This document shows positions 15,274 through 23,426 of a DNA stretch of 64,000 nucleotides, piece after piece. Made by a program: the position numbers and the translations under genes. Below the pieces are notes generated by a model, which was given only the letters and a program-made list of their open reading frames with translations, made no database searches and was not told the DNA's origin. Position 1 is the first letter of the stretch. Each line of letters opens with the position of its first letter. Source of the DNA: a virus; the IMG/VR virus record IMGVR_UViG_3300048672_000430, positions 18,108 to 82,107 of that record; one strand, given 5' to 3'.

Positions 15274-15331
15274 ACCTTTGACAGAAGAAGAACGAAGAGA
15301 AGCTAGGCGACTAGCCAGAGAAGTTCGATAG
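15200..15331 (+). CDS. Nested small lipoprotein
   Basis: 43 residues, GTG start eight bases after AAGGAG; ATG 15206 is the alternative. The signal peptide KLLLLTTMLLATTIFGC ends in a lipobox, so Cys would be acylated. The mature part is a 24-residue charged helix (TEEERREARRLAREVR). The start lies inside the gene before it in a different frame, as for Rz1-type outer spanins, but the position in the early block argues for another envelope role. Confidence 0.65.
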   Translation: MKMKLLLLTTMLLATTIFGCASSSKPLTEEERREARRLAREVR

Positions 15332-15356
15332 CCCCTGAATTGGGGCCTTTTTATTT
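15331..15356 (+). terminator. Rho-independent terminator
   Basis: GCCCC-TGAATT-GGGGC followed by CTTTTTATTT. The stem begins at the last base of the lipoprotein stop codon. Confidence 0.8.
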
Positions 15357-15365
15357 GGAGATAAA

Positions 15366-15518
15366 ATGATAAGCATATTGCAAGCATCTACTGGACTACA
15401 TTTCGGAAAATATTCGTTTCATATATTCCACCTAAACGGAGATCTAAGAACAATTAGAAGTGATAAATTTAGAGAATCAACTTACTGGAATACAATTTTA
15501 ATAGACGTGGAGTTATAA
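15366..15518 (+). CDS. Mini-protein, ILQAS member
   Basis: 50 residues: MISILQAS, YSFHIFHLNGDL, then YWNTILIDVEL. The end resembles that of the protein at 18127 (WFKIIAIDL). Follows the terminator, so either readthrough or an unseen promoter is needed. RBS GGAG. Confidence 0.55.
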   Translation: MISILQASTGLHFGKYSFHIFHLNGDLRTIRSDKFRESTYWNTILIDVEL

Positions 15519-15766
15519 TGAGAAAAGAACTTTTAGTGTATGTTAATACTGGAGAAGCCAACGAAGAAATCAGTGTGACCTCGGTTGCCAAACATCGTAG
15601 CTTAGTGTTGATCACTACATCAACAGGAACTAAATTTACAGCAAACAGAGAAGAGTTATTAGAAGCGTTACAAGCGATTGCAACATTTGATAGTTCAGTC
15701 ACTACTAAACCCGAACCAATAGACAATCTAAATACTTTAGAAGTTAGCTATGGAGACGAACAATGA
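15518..15766 (+). CDS. Hypothetical protein
   Basis: 82 residues, beta-rich N-terminal half then a helix (ANREELLEALQAI). TAATG overlap with the previous gene. No family. Confidence 0.55.
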   Translation: MRKELLVYVNTGEANEEISVTSVAKHRSLVLITTSTGTKFTANREELLEALQAIATFDSSVTTKPEPIDNLNTLEVSYGDEQ

Positions 15767-16020
15767 AAATCGTACAAATATCAACCACTGACAGATTCGT
15801 AGGTGATCACACCGGATACTATAGATATGAGTTCGGTATTATTACGGGAAATTCTGGAGCAGGAAATTATATTGTTGATTTCGGTAAGAGACCTCCTGAG
15901 ATTTTATCGATCTTGAAAGAGATTAGGGATTTTGATGGTGATTATGAAGAAGATGAATATTTTAGAGAAGATTTCTCTGTTCTTAAAAAAGAATGTAATA
16001 TTATAGGAGTTTTTAAATGA
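15763..16020 (+). CDS. Mini-protein, longer MKIVQ member
   Basis: 85 residues. MKIVQIS and YYRYEFGIITG match the family start and strand; an acidic C-terminal half (FDGDYEEDEYFRED) is extra. Overlaps its neighbours by four bases on each side. Confidence 0.55.
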   Translation: MKIVQISTTDRFVGDHTGYYRYEFGIITGNSGAGNYIVDFGKRPPEILSILKEIRDFDGDYEEDEYFREDFSVLKKECNIIGVFK

Positions 16021-16232
16021 TATTATTTTTAGTATTTAATATAGCTCTACTTACGTCGAGTCTATATTTATTGTTTCAAACAATGTTAAATTATTCGGTC
16101 TTATTATCCTTGCCAACACCATTGATAATTGTTTATGTAATTGGTGTTATCACCCCGCTACTTAATATATACGATAGTATTAAGAATCTACTATCATTAA
16201 CAGTGAGTTCAGTCGATGAAGATAGTATGTAA
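16017..16232 (+). CDS. Two-span membrane protein
   Basis: 71 residues with hydrophobic helices near 2-22 and 34-50, and a polar acidic tail. No family. Overlaps the HNH gene by 17 bases. Confidence 0.55.
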   Translation: MILFLVFNIALLTSSLYLLFQTMLNYSVLLSLPTPLIIVYVIGVITPLLNIYDSIKNLLSLTVSSVDEDSM

Positions 16233-16518
16233 ACCAACGCCTAGATTTAAACGTTTTTTTATTGAACAGTGGGTAGAATTTTATGGATATCATTGTGCAT
16301 ACTGTACGGGATATTGTGAAAATGATAGAACAATAGATCACATTATACCAATAAGTAAAGGTGGTAGAAACCAATTTATAAACATGGTCTTAGCTTGTCG
16401 TAAGTGTAATGAAGAGAAAGCAAACAAAATGCCAGAAGAGTTTAGAACACTAATGTTACAACCAATACAAAACAAACACAAAAGGAAAGAAAATCATGAC
16501 GAAAAAAGAGTTGGATGA
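16216..16518 (+). CDS. HNH endonuclease
   Basis: 100 residues. CAYC, TIDHIIPISKGG, NMVLACRKCNEEK show the HNH core: His-Ile-Ile-Pro as metal-binding and catalytic block, a conserved Asn and two CxxC pairs for structural zinc. A free-standing homing or packaging-type nuclease; the short length without DNA-binding repeats does not decide. Confidence 0.85.
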   Translation: MKIVCKPTPRFKRFFIEQWVEFYGYHCAYCTGYCENDRTIDHIIPISKGGRNQFINMVLACRKCNEEKANKMPEEFRTLMLQPIQNKHKRKENHDEKRVG

Positions 16519-16777
16519 ATTATATATGAAGTTATCAGCAAAGCATAATATTGGTTCGCCTTCATATGTACTTGGATCAATAATCGAAGATGAACCATCT
16601 TATTATGATCGTAAGATCAGGGAACTAGAAGAATATAACAGGAGAGCATCTATGACTAGATATCCTGTTGAATATCAACTCACTCTACTAAATAAACAGA
16701 TCGAAGAATTAAAAGCAGAGAATGAATATCTAAAAGAAATCATAGAAGAAGAAAGGAGCACAAATGGATTGGCGTAA
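16496..16777 (+). CDS. Coiled-coil hypothetical protein
   Basis: 93 residues with a coiled coil at the C-terminus (LNKQIEELKAENEYLKEII). Overlaps the HNH gene by 23 bases and the next gene by 14. No function known. Confidence 0.55.
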   Translation: MTKKELDELYMKLSAKHNIGSPSYVLGSIIEDEPSYYDRKIRELEEYNRRASMTRYPVEYQLTLLNKQIEELKAENEYLKEIIEEERSTNGLA

Positions 16778-17246
16778 AATTAAAGGTTATTCAAATTATT
16801 TATTAAATGAAAACGGAGATCTATATAATGTTAAACTGGATTCTTTCCAAAAAGGCTACACAAATTCATCTGGAGTTCGTTACGTATCTTTATCTAAAAA
16901 TGGACAAGGTAAGTGTGTACCCCTTGCAGAGCTTGTTCTAAATGTATTCAAGCCTTCAAGAACTGTTATTAAAACTTACGCTTGGCATGAAGATTTAGAA
17001 CTAATTAATTGTTCTAATGATAACCTATTAAGATGTAATAGGGCAGATCGTTTGAGAATGTTTAATGAAATCAAGAAAAAGAAAAGAGGTGTTTATTCCT
17101 GGAACATAGGAAAGAATAATTTCCGAGTTGTTTTAAAAGATAAGCATGGAAAAACAAAGACAATAGGTTACTATAGAACAGAATTTTTTGCTAGATTTAT
17201 GTATATAAAGGCATATCAAAAAGAGTTTGGCAGACCACCTTACTAG
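16764..17246 (+). CDS. NUMOD4/HNH-derived homing-endonuclease-like protein, probably inactive
   Basis: 160 residues. The start WRKIKGYSNYLLNENGDLYN is a NUMOD4 motif. The middle WHEDLELINCSNDNLLRCNRADRL aligns with the HNH_3 pattern, but the first two histidines of the usual HxDGN block are not both kept. The C-terminal GVYSWNIGKNNFRVVL...KTIGYYRT resembles an AP2-type DNA-binding domain. So a complete architecture with a decayed nuclease core, perhaps kept as a DNA-binding protein. Confidence 0.65.
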   Translation: MDWRKIKGYSNYLLNENGDLYNVKLDSFQKGYTNSSGVRYVSLSKNGQGKCVPLAELVLNVFKPSRTVIKTYAWHEDLELINCSNDNLLRCNRADRLRMFNEIKKKKRGVYSWNIGKNNFRVVLKDKHGKTKTIGYYRTEFFARFMYIKAYQKEFGRPPY

Positions 17247-17254
17247 GAGAATAT

Positions 17255-17485
17255 ATGATTCTTAAAATACTTATAATACTATTTATTGCATATTGTTTTG
17301 TTTGTTTTTTAATTGTACATACCACTCTTTTTTGTGATAAGAAAAGTAGAAAATCATTATCACGTCTATCTGAATCGTTTCATGACGAAAATAGAGGAGG
17401 TTTTATGTTGCCATCGGAGTACAAAAAACTATTACAAATTAGAGAAGTAATCGATAGACAACTAGCGAGAATAGAGGATGATTAA
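17255..17485 (+). CDS. Single-span membrane protein
   Basis: 76 residues: an N-terminal hydrophobic helix (2-25) and a charged helical cytoplasmic part. RBS AGGAG. No family. Confidence 0.55.
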   Translation: MILKILIILFIAYCFVCFLIVHTTLFCDKKSRKSLSRLSESFHDENRGGFMLPSEYKKLLQIREVIDRQLARIEDD

Positions 17486-17645
17486 AAAAATAATAACTTC
17501 CGTAACCATAACCTATGCAATGTTATTTAGTATGAGAATTGTAACAATCGCAACACCACTTAATATAGCGGAGCAGGTATCTATTATAGCAATGCTCATT
17601 GAGTATACGGTAATGAAGAGTAATAAAGGAGATAAGAATGATTAG
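17478..17645 (+). CDS. Small membrane protein
   Basis: 55 residues, hydrophobic helices near 4-25 and 34-46. Overlaps its neighbours by eight bases on each side. Confidence 0.5.
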   Translation: MIKKIITSVTITYAMLFSMRIVTIATPLNIAEQVSIIAMLIEYTVMKSNKGDKND

Positions 17646-17934
17646 TTATTTAAAAAGTTTATTCAGTAAAAACAACAAAGAAGATACCGAAGAGATTGAA
17701 GAAGCCCTACGTAAGTTTCATCATAGAAATTCACAGAGTCCTCCTGTATATCAAGATAATAATGTTAATCGAGAGCTAGAAGATGTTGTAACCACTGTAC
17801 TAATCAATGCAGCATTTGACAGCTTGACAAGTTCGGAAAGTTGTGATATACTAACCTCTTCGACTAGTGACACCTCTGATTGGTCTGGAGGTGGTGGTGA
17901 TTTTTCAGGTGGCGGTGCAGATGGAAATTTTTAA
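17638..17934 (+). CDS. Hypothetical protein with Gly-rich C-terminus
   Basis: 98 residues: a charged N-terminus, a Ser/Thr-rich stretch, and an end SGGGGDFSGGGADGNF. Such tails are seen in some membrane-associated proteins, but no other domain is present. Confidence 0.55.
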   Translation: MISYLKSLFSKNNKEDTEEIEEALRKFHHRNSQSPPVYQDNNVNRELEDVVTTVLINAAFDSLTSSESCDILTSSTSDTSDWSGGGGDFSGGGADGNF

Positions 17935-18139
17935 TGAAACAATGGATTCTGTAATCTATCAGTACGGTGGCAGTTCTCGTACAAAATATGAATTTACTTA
18001 TCGGGATGAAAGCAGTTATACTGATGGTCACAGTATAGATGAAAATGTGGCATATTGGTCAAGCACAAATAGCGATCTCCCTGACATTACACAAAGGTAT
18101 GCTTCAGTAATAAAGGTGTATAGAAAATGTTCAGTATAA
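17921..18139 (+). CDS. Hypothetical protein
   Basis: 72 residues from ATG 17921; ATG 17942 is also possible. Beta-type sequence (KYEFTYRDESSYT) with many Ser and Tyr. Overlaps the previous gene by 14 bases. Confidence 0.45.
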   Translation: MEIFNETMDSVIYQYGGSSRTKYEFTYRDESSYTDGHSIDENVAYWSSTNSDLPDITQRYASVIKVYRKCSV

Positions 18140-18255
18140 CGCAGTCTAAAGGTAATTACTCATTTGGGGTATATGAAGATTATGAAAGTTTAAATATCTT
18201 AAGAATAATAGAAGAAACAAGATGGTTTAAAATAATTGCAATTGACTTAAATTAA
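18127..18255 (+). CDS. Mini-protein, FSITQS member
   Basis: 42 residues: MFSITQSKGN, YSFGVYEDYESL, WFKIIAIDLN. Best match is the protein at 15366. Last gene before the ribonucleotide reductase. Confidence 0.55.
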   Translation: MFSITQSKGNYSFGVYEDYESLNILRIIEETRWFKIIAIDLN

Positions 18256-18278
18256 CAAATAAAAAAGGGGAGTTAGAT

Positions 18279-20126
18279 TTGAATCCAAGTAATAAATTAC
18301 TATCTGACATTGTAACATTCAGAACTTATTCTAAACATCTCCAGCATTTAGGTAGACGAGAATCTTTAGAAGAAACAATTAATAGAAATATGATGATGAA
18401 CTTGGAAAGATTTCCTTCGTTGTCAAGAGATATTATAAAATCATACAAACAGGTTCATGATTTAAATGTAATGCCTTCAATGCGTTCAATGCAATTTGGC
18501 GGGGAGACAATACTAAAGAACCATGTTAAGATGTTTAATTGTTCATTCGCAACAGCTAACTATGTTGAAGTATTTTCAGAAGTCTTATATGTGTTGATGT
18601 GTGGAACAGGTTTTGGCGGTTCAATACAGAATAAGCATGTTCAACAATTACCACCAATTAGAAAGCCAAAGGAAGAAGCTAAGTATTTAATAGCTGATAG
18701 TATAGAAGGTTGGGCAGAGTCGGTAAACACATTAATGAGATCTTATTTTATCGGTGGATTAAGACCTATATTTGACTTTTCATCAATTAGAGAAAAGGGT
18801 GCTAGGTTATCTAACGGATCTACAGCCCCAGGTGCAGAGCCTTTAAAAATGATGTTACAAATCGTCGAACAACGATTAAAGAATGCTATTGGTAGAAAGC
18901 TAACAACCGAAGAAGTAGGTGATATTATTTGTATAATAGCCGATTGTGTTTTAGCTGGAGGAATTAGAAGGGCAGCAATCATACTTTTATTCGATAAAGA
19001 CGATGAATTAATGTTAAAGTACAAACACGGTTCTTGGTGGGAAAAACACCCTTACCGTGCTAGAGCAAATGTAAGTGCGGTATTACATAGATTGTTTACA
19101 ACTCAAGAAGAATTTGAAAGAGTATTCGATGCGTGTATTGCGAGTAATTGCGGTGAACCTGGTATTAGTTGGACAAATGATTATGATTTAGGTTTTAATC
19201 CTTGTCATGAAATTTCCTTAAACTCTAATCAGTTTTGTAATCTTACTTCAATTAATTTAACAGGAGTAAAGTCGGAAAAAGACTTACATAACCGTGCATA
19301 CTCAGCGGCTTTATTAGGAACATTACAAGCAACATACACTGACTTTCCTTACTTAAATAGTAAATGGAAGGAAACAACAGAACGTGAAGCTTTATTAGGA
19401 GTTTCTTTTACAGGTATAGCAGATGCAACAACTATTACAGATGAGCAACTAAGAAAAACTGCTCAACTGGTATTAGACGTTAATGAGAAGTATGCTAAGA
19501 AATTAGGTATAAATATAGCAGCAAGAGCTACATGTGTTAAACCGGAAGGATCAATGAGCTGTGTTGTAGGATCTGCATCAGGGATTCATGCTAGATATGA
19601 CGACTTTTATTTAAGAAGAGTTAGAATGAATAAGACTGACGCTCTAGCTAAGTATCTATCTTCGGTTATCCCAGATTTAGTTGAGGACGATCTATTCAGT
19701 CCTAGCGGTGTTGTTGTTACAATCCCACAAGAATCACCTAAAGGATCTATTATAAGATCACAAGAAACAGCCGAGACTTTATTGAATAGGATAATGAAGT
19801 ATAATAAAAACTGGGTTAATTTTGGACATAGAACAGGGGCTAATAAACATAATGTATCTTCTACTATTTCATATAAACCAGAAGAAGTCGACCTACTTAG
19901 ACTAAGACTATGGGAAGATAGAGAACATTACACAGGTATAAGCTTGTTACCTTATGACAATGGAACATACAAACAAGCACCGTTTGAATCTTGCACTAAA
20001 GAAGTTTTTGAAAAATTCAACGGACTCATAAAGAAAGTGAATTTGTCAGAAGTAATAGAATTTGAAGACAATACTAAAAGAATAGAACAATTAGCCTGTA
20101 GTGGTGGAGTTTGTGAGATCGTATGA
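18279..20126 (+). CDS. Adenosylcobalamin-dependent ribonucleotide reductase (class II, monomeric)
   Basis: 615 residues, shorter than the 739 of the Lactobacillus enzyme. The radical site NPCHEIS gives Asn307, thiyl Cys309 and Glu311; the redox pair is Cys88 (FNCSFA) and Cys320 (NQFCNLTS). The end ACSGGVCEIV supplies the shuttling cysteines. It makes dNTPs from NTPs for phage replication and needs B12 from the host. TTG start six bases after AGGGGAG. Works with the ThyX, dUTPase and dNMP kinase further on. Confidence 0.92.
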   Translation: MNPSNKLLSDIVTFRTYSKHLQHLGRRESLEETINRNMMMNLERFPSLSRDIIKSYKQVHDLNVMPSMRSMQFGGETILKNHVKMFNCSFATANYVEVFSEVLYVLMCGTGFGGSIQNKHVQQLPPIRKPKEEAKYLIADSIEGWAESVNTLMRSYFIGGLRPIFDFSSIREKGARLSNGSTAPGAEPLKMMLQIVEQRLKNAIGRKLTTEEVGDIICIIADCVLAGGIRRAAIILLFDKDDELMLKYKHGSWWEKHPYRARANVSAVLHRLFTTQEEFERVFDACIASNCGEPGISWTNDYDLGFNPCHEISLNSNQFCNLTSINLTGVKSEKDLHNRAYSAALLGTLQATYTDFPYLNSKWKETTEREALLGVSFTGIADATTITDEQLRKTAQLVLDVNEKYAKKLGINIAARATCVKPEGSMSCVVGSASGIHARYDDFYLRRVRMNKTDALAKYLSSVIPDLVEDDLFSPSGVVVTIPQESPKGSIIRSQETAETLLNRIMKYNKNWVNFGHRTGANKHNVSSTISYKPEEVDLLRLRLWEDREHYTGISLLPYDNGTYKQAPFESCTKEVFEKFNGLIKKVNLSEVIEFEDNTKRIEQLACSGGVCEIV

Positions 20127-20365
20127 TTGGTTGGATAGGTAGTGTATTATTAGCTTGTTGTGGGCTTCCAGAATTAATTAGAACAATCAAGGATGGTAAG
20201 TGTCACATCGGTTGGGGTATGCTCCTATCCTGGTTTTTTGGTGAAGTATTCGTCTTTGTTCATATATTAAAAACAATTAACGACTTAGCCTTACTAACAA
20301 ACTATTCATTAAATATAATTATAATTTCGATTATGTTATATTATAAAATTAGGAGATCAAGATGA
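20123..20365 (+). CDS. PQ-loop-type membrane protein
   Basis: 80 residues, three hydrophobic helices. GLPELIRTIKDGK sits like the PQ-loop (usually PQxxK) after the first helix, as in half-size SWEET-like transporters seen in several phages. Possibly carries a small solute. Four-base overlap with the reductase gene. Confidence 0.55.
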   Translation: MIGWIGSVLLACCGLPELIRTIKDGKCHIGWGMLLSWFFGEVFVFVHILKTINDLALLTNYSLNIIIISIMLYYKIRRSR

Positions 20366-20574
20366 CATTTAATAAAAACTCATACTACACTATACCGAAC
20401 TCATCAATCTACATTTTCATACTAGATGTTCTTTCACAGGATGAAAAGGAAGCAAAACTTAATGTATTTTATCTAAACAAAGAAGGTAGAATTATAACAT
20501 TCGATTACATTAATGTTAAAAAAGAAAACACATCACATTGGGAACAATCAAAATTAATTAGAATAAAACTATAA
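20362..20574 (+). CDS. Small beta-rich hypothetical protein
   Basis: 70 residues, alternating strands (SIYIFILDVL, KLNVFYLNKEGRIITF), reminiscent of the mini-protein family but longer. RBS AGGAG. Confidence 0.5.
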   Translation: MTFNKNSYYTIPNSSIYIFILDVLSQDEKEAKLNVFYLNKEGRIITFDYINVKKENTSHWEQSKLIRIKL

Positions 20575-20578
20575 TAAC

Positions 20579-20607
20579 TTGACAAATTAAATAAACTATG
20601 CTAGTAT
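20579..20607 (+). promoter_or_regulatory. Sigma70 promoter with extended -10
   Basis: TTGACA-N17-TAGTAT with TGC before the -10. The spacer AATTAAATAAACTATGC is nearly identical to those at 22938, 25531 and 29928. Confidence 0.8.
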
Positions 20608-20624
20608 TCATTTAGGAGATATCA

Positions 20625-20801
20625 ATGTTTGATAAATTAATGATAATTATAATTTCTACAGCAATGTTAATAATGATCTTGGGAGTCACTAGTATAGTTG
20701 TTTCGTCAATCGGGTGGTATTCATTTCCCCTTGTTGTTTTTGCTATGTTATCAACAATTAAGTATGTTGTTATTTTACTCGGTACTTTAGAAATTATATA
20801 G
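20625..20801 (+). CDS. Small membrane protein with its own promoter
   Basis: 58 residues, two hydrophobic helices (about 5-28 and 33-55). RBS AGGAG. First gene after a promoter, so expressed as head of a unit. No family. Confidence 0.55.
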   Translation: MFDKLMIIIISTAMLIMILGVTSIVVSSIGWYSFPLVVFAMLSTIKYVVILLGTLEII

Positions 20802-20810
20802 GGGGGATCA

Positions 20811-21119
20811 ATGGTAATAGAAGGTAAGATTAGCGGTCAACCTTACAGAAGAAGATTTAATTCTGGAGATCCTAAACCAACATGTGCTAAATGTAATAGA
20901 CTAATAAGTAATCCAGTGCAAACTACTATAAGTCCTAGTAAACCTTATTATAATTTAATTGATGGAAAACTAGAATTTAAAAGACAATGTAATCAAATTG
21001 CATATTCTTATATGACAACTACATATTATATCTATGAATCTAAAAGTGGGTGGTCTGTAATATACTGTAGTAAGAAATGTAGAGATAAACATAATCATAG
21101 ATTTAATAAAGGAGTTTAA
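20811..21119 (+). CDS. Zinc-finger hypothetical protein
   Basis: 102 residues with CAKC (25-28) and YCSKKCRDKHNHRF near the end, together a Cys4 zinc site. Basic overall. RBS GGGGG. Confidence 0.55.
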   Translation: MVIEGKISGQPYRRRFNSGDPKPTCAKCNRLISNPVQTTISPSKPYYNLIDGKLEFKRQCNQIAYSYMTTTYYIYESKSGWSVIYCSKKCRDKHNHRFNKGV

Positions 21120-21120
21120 A

Positions 21121-21276
21121 ATGGAAGATAATAAAGTATTTTTAATCTGTTCCTTGACTATCAGCTTGTTGGTTGCTACTATATTCATATTTGCAATCTA
21201 CAGAAGTAGCGTAGATGGAAGATATGTAGCATGTTTAAGAAATCAACAAGTTAATTGTGATGGGATTATAAAATGA
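21121..21276 (+). CDS. Single-span membrane protein
   Basis: 51 residues, hydrophobic helix at 6-26, then a polar part with three cysteines in the protein. Overlaps the next gene by four bases. Confidence 0.5.
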   Translation: MEDNKVFLICSLTISLLVATIFIFAIYRSSVDGRYVACLRNQQVNCDGIIK

Positions 21277-21584
21277 ATAAAGAACAACTAGAAACAAAAA
21301 AGAAAGAAGCTTGGGATAGGTATGCAAGCATATTTCACACACAAGAGGATCACAGAGAGTTTTCAAATGGTTTCGATGTAGGAGTCAAGGTAATGCAAGT
21401 TGAGGTTGAAGAACTGAAAGAAACCCTATCAAGTTACATTAAAATAGATGATAAGATTATAGATGATCTTGAAAACAAAGTCAAAAAAATGCGTAACCTA
21501 ATCTTAGAATTATACGGAACGATTGAAGGTGTTCGTTACTATGAACCAGTAATAGTATTGCTGAATGAGTTAGATAATGAATAA
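21273..21584 (+). CDS. Coiled-coil hypothetical protein
   Basis: 103 residues, long coiled coil (about 45-75: VEVEELKETLSSYIK...). No family. Confidence 0.55.
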   Translation: MNKEQLETKKKEAWDRYASIFHTQEDHREFSNGFDVGVKVMQVEVEELKETLSSYIKIDDKIIDDLENKVKKMRNLILELYGTIEGVRYYEPVIVLLNELDNE

Positions 21585-21789
21585 TTGGATTTGTGCAAAA
21601 TGTGACACGCTTCAAAATAATATATACGGGTGTGAATACTGTGGAAATAAACGTCCTTCTATTGAATCACTACAAAGACAAATTAAAGAACGTGACGAGT
21701 TATTACGTCAGTGTTATAAGTATGCTCCATTTGAAGGAAAGTTAAGAGGCAAAATTGAAGCAATCTTAGAGGAGAGTAACAATGGGTAA
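21577..21789 (+). CDS. Zinc-ribbon protein with coiled coil
   Basis: 70 residues. WICAKCDTLQNNIYGCEYCGNKRP is a RanBP2-like Cys4 ribbon; the rest is a helix. Possibly binds RNA or protein. Eight-base overlaps with both neighbours. Confidence 0.6.
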   Translation: MNNWICAKCDTLQNNIYGCEYCGNKRPSIESLQRQIKERDELLRQCYKYAPFEGKLRGKIEAILEESNNG

Positions 21790-22096
21790 TTATTGGGATG
21801 ATAGACAACAAGGTAGAGAAATGGACTCTTACGAGAATTATATCCAACAACTCGAATCTCAACTTGCAGAAAAAGATAGGGAGATTAACAGATTAAAAAT
21901 AGATAATTCATCTATGGGGAAATTAATAGCTAAGTCTATTTTCATCAGCTATGACGAACATGATGAGATGCTTAGAAACAAGAAACAATTAGCAGAAGCG
22001 GTTAGGATTGTAACTAATCTTACTCATTATGAAATGAGTCCAGAGTTATATAAAATGGGCAAAGAATTTCTAGATAAAGTAAATAGGGGTAAATAA
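21782..22096 (+). CDS. Coiled-coil hypothetical protein
   Basis: 104 residues with a coiled coil near 19-42 (YIQQLESQLAEKDREINRL). RBS GGAG. No family. Confidence 0.55.
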   Translation: MGNYWDDRQQGREMDSYENYIQQLESQLAEKDREINRLKIDNSSMGKLIAKSIFISYDEHDEMLRNKKQLAEAVRIVTNLTHYEMSPELYKMGKEFLDKVNRGK

Positions 22097-22317
22097 TGAA
22101 TGAGAATGACATAATCAATACTGTGATACTAGTTCACCCGGAGAGTTGCTTTTGTGGAGTTTGTCAGACTAAGAGACATAATGATTTAGTGGAAAAACTA
22201 AAAATACATAATAATAAAATGAGAGAATGCTTACAAAAAATAGCAAATGAAGATTTTAGAGGTAATAGAAGTCAGGCTTCTGTTGATGCGTTTAAATGTT
22301 TGAAGGAGTTGGAATGA
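22096..22317 (+). CDS. Small Cys-containing hypothetical protein
   Basis: 73 residues; CFCGVC (18-23) with a preceding His may bind a metal. The rest is helical. Its end overlaps the ThyX start by four bases. Confidence 0.5.
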   Translation: MNENDIINTVILVHPESCFCGVCQTKRHNDLVEKLKIHNNKMRECLQKIANEDFRGNRSQASVDAFKCLKELE

Positions 22318-22943
22318 AACTAATAGATACTTCATTTGAAGTTATGAGTGATCTTGATACTATTATGCCTGTTGTAAAAATAATTGAGAAAGCGATTAGA
22401 AATTGTTATAAGTCAGAAGATAAGATAACAGAAGATAGTTATAAGACAATGATATCGAAAATGGTTGATAGCGATCACGCATCTACACTAGAACATGGTG
22501 TCATAACAGTGAGGGTTATATGTAGCCGTGCTTGTTTAGCTCAGTGGACTAGACATAGATTAATGTCGTATTCAGTTGAATCTCAAAGATATTGTAACTA
22601 TTCTCGTGGTAAGTTTAATAACGAAGTAGTATTTATTAAGCCTGATGATTTTGAAAAGTGGACTATACAACAACAGTTCTTATTTAAACAAGCACTAGAA
22701 GACAGCGAAGAATACTACTTAGAGTTAATTGATGCCGGATTAAAGGCACAAGACGCTAGAGCAGTATTAAATAATGCGTGTAAGACTGAAATGGTTGTAA
22801 CAGCAAACATGAGAGCGTGGAGAGACTTCTTTAAAAAAAGAACAACAACCCATGCCCAACTAGAAATTAGAAACATAGCAACATCTATCTTAAAAGAATT
22901 TCAATCGAAAGTACCTGTTATATTCGACGACTTGACAAATTAA
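22314..22943 (+). CDS. thyX: FAD-dependent thymidylate synthase ThyX
   Basis: 209 residues from ATG 22314, chosen because AAGGAG stands before it. TRHRLMSYSVESQRY (about 78-92) is the ThyX signature RHRxxSxxxxSxR, which binds dUMP and flavin. RAVLNNACKTEMVVTANMRAW and the C-terminal block complete the fold. It methylates dUMP to dTMP with methylene-tetrahydrofolate, feeding the T-rich phage DNA. The promoter of the next gene lies in its last codons. Confidence 0.95.
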   Translation: MKLIDTSFEVMSDLDTIMPVVKIIEKAIRNCYKSEDKITEDSYKTMISKMVDSDHASTLEHGVITVRVICSRACLAQWTRHRLMSYSVESQRYCNYSRGKFNNEVVFIKPDDFEKWTIQQQFLFKQALEDSEEYYLELIDAGLKAQDARAVLNNACKTEMVVTANMRAWRDFFKKRTTTHAQLEIRNIATSILKEFQSKVPVIFDDLTN

Positions 22944-22960
22944 ATAAACTGTGCTATAAA
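22932..22960 (+). promoter_or_regulatory. Sigma70 promoter with extended -10
   Basis: TTGACA-N17-TATAAA with TGC before the -10, overlapping the thyX stop. Drives the secreted protein at 22983. Confidence 0.85.
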
Positions 22961-22982
22961 TATATTAACGGAGAAACCAAAG

Positions 22983-23426
22983 ATGAAATACTTATTATCA
23001 TTACTTTTAATTTTTAACATTCAAGCATCAACAACTGGGACATTGTTTTTATCTGGAAATGTACCAAAGAAGGTTGAGATTTCTGTAACACCAGACAGCG
23101 TGGCTTCAACATTAGACCTAGAGGCAACACAAGTCGATTTAACTATTGCTGAATTAAGTGGTAAATCAAACGTAAATGCTGGGTATAAAATAAGTCTAGC
23201 TTCTTCAAATAATATGAAATTAGTGAATGTTTCTAACCCTTTAATGTTTGTCAACTATTCTTTAAAGATAGGTACAACATCAATTACTAATGGTGGCAAC
23301 ATAAACTATACAGGGAAGGGTACATTCAGTAAAGATTTGAAGATAAGTTATACCGGAATCGATTTCACTAACTACGATGATGGAAACTATAACGATACTT
23401 TAACCTTTACAATTGTTGGTAACTAA
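22983..23426 (+). CDS. Secreted pilus/coat-like beta protein
   Basis: 147 residues. A signal peptide (KYLLSLLLIFNIQA) is followed by STTGTLFLSGNVPKKVEI, ASTLDLEATQ, LTIAELSGKSN and NAGYKISLAS, a pattern I associate with secreted Ig-like or spore-coat-U/fimbrial-type proteins of Gram-negative bacteria. It should be periplasmic or on the cell surface. Such a gene has no place in virion assembly visible here; it has its own promoter in the middle of a nucleotide-metabolism block, so it may alter the infected cell surface, for instance against superinfection. Confidence 0.65.
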   Translation: MKYLLSLLLIFNIQASTTGTLFLSGNVPKKVEISVTPDSVASTLDLEATQVDLTIAELSGKSNVNAGYKISLASSNNMKLVNVSNPLMFVNYSLKIGTTSITNGGNINYTGKGTFSKDLKISYTGIDFTNYDDGNYNDTLTFTIVGN

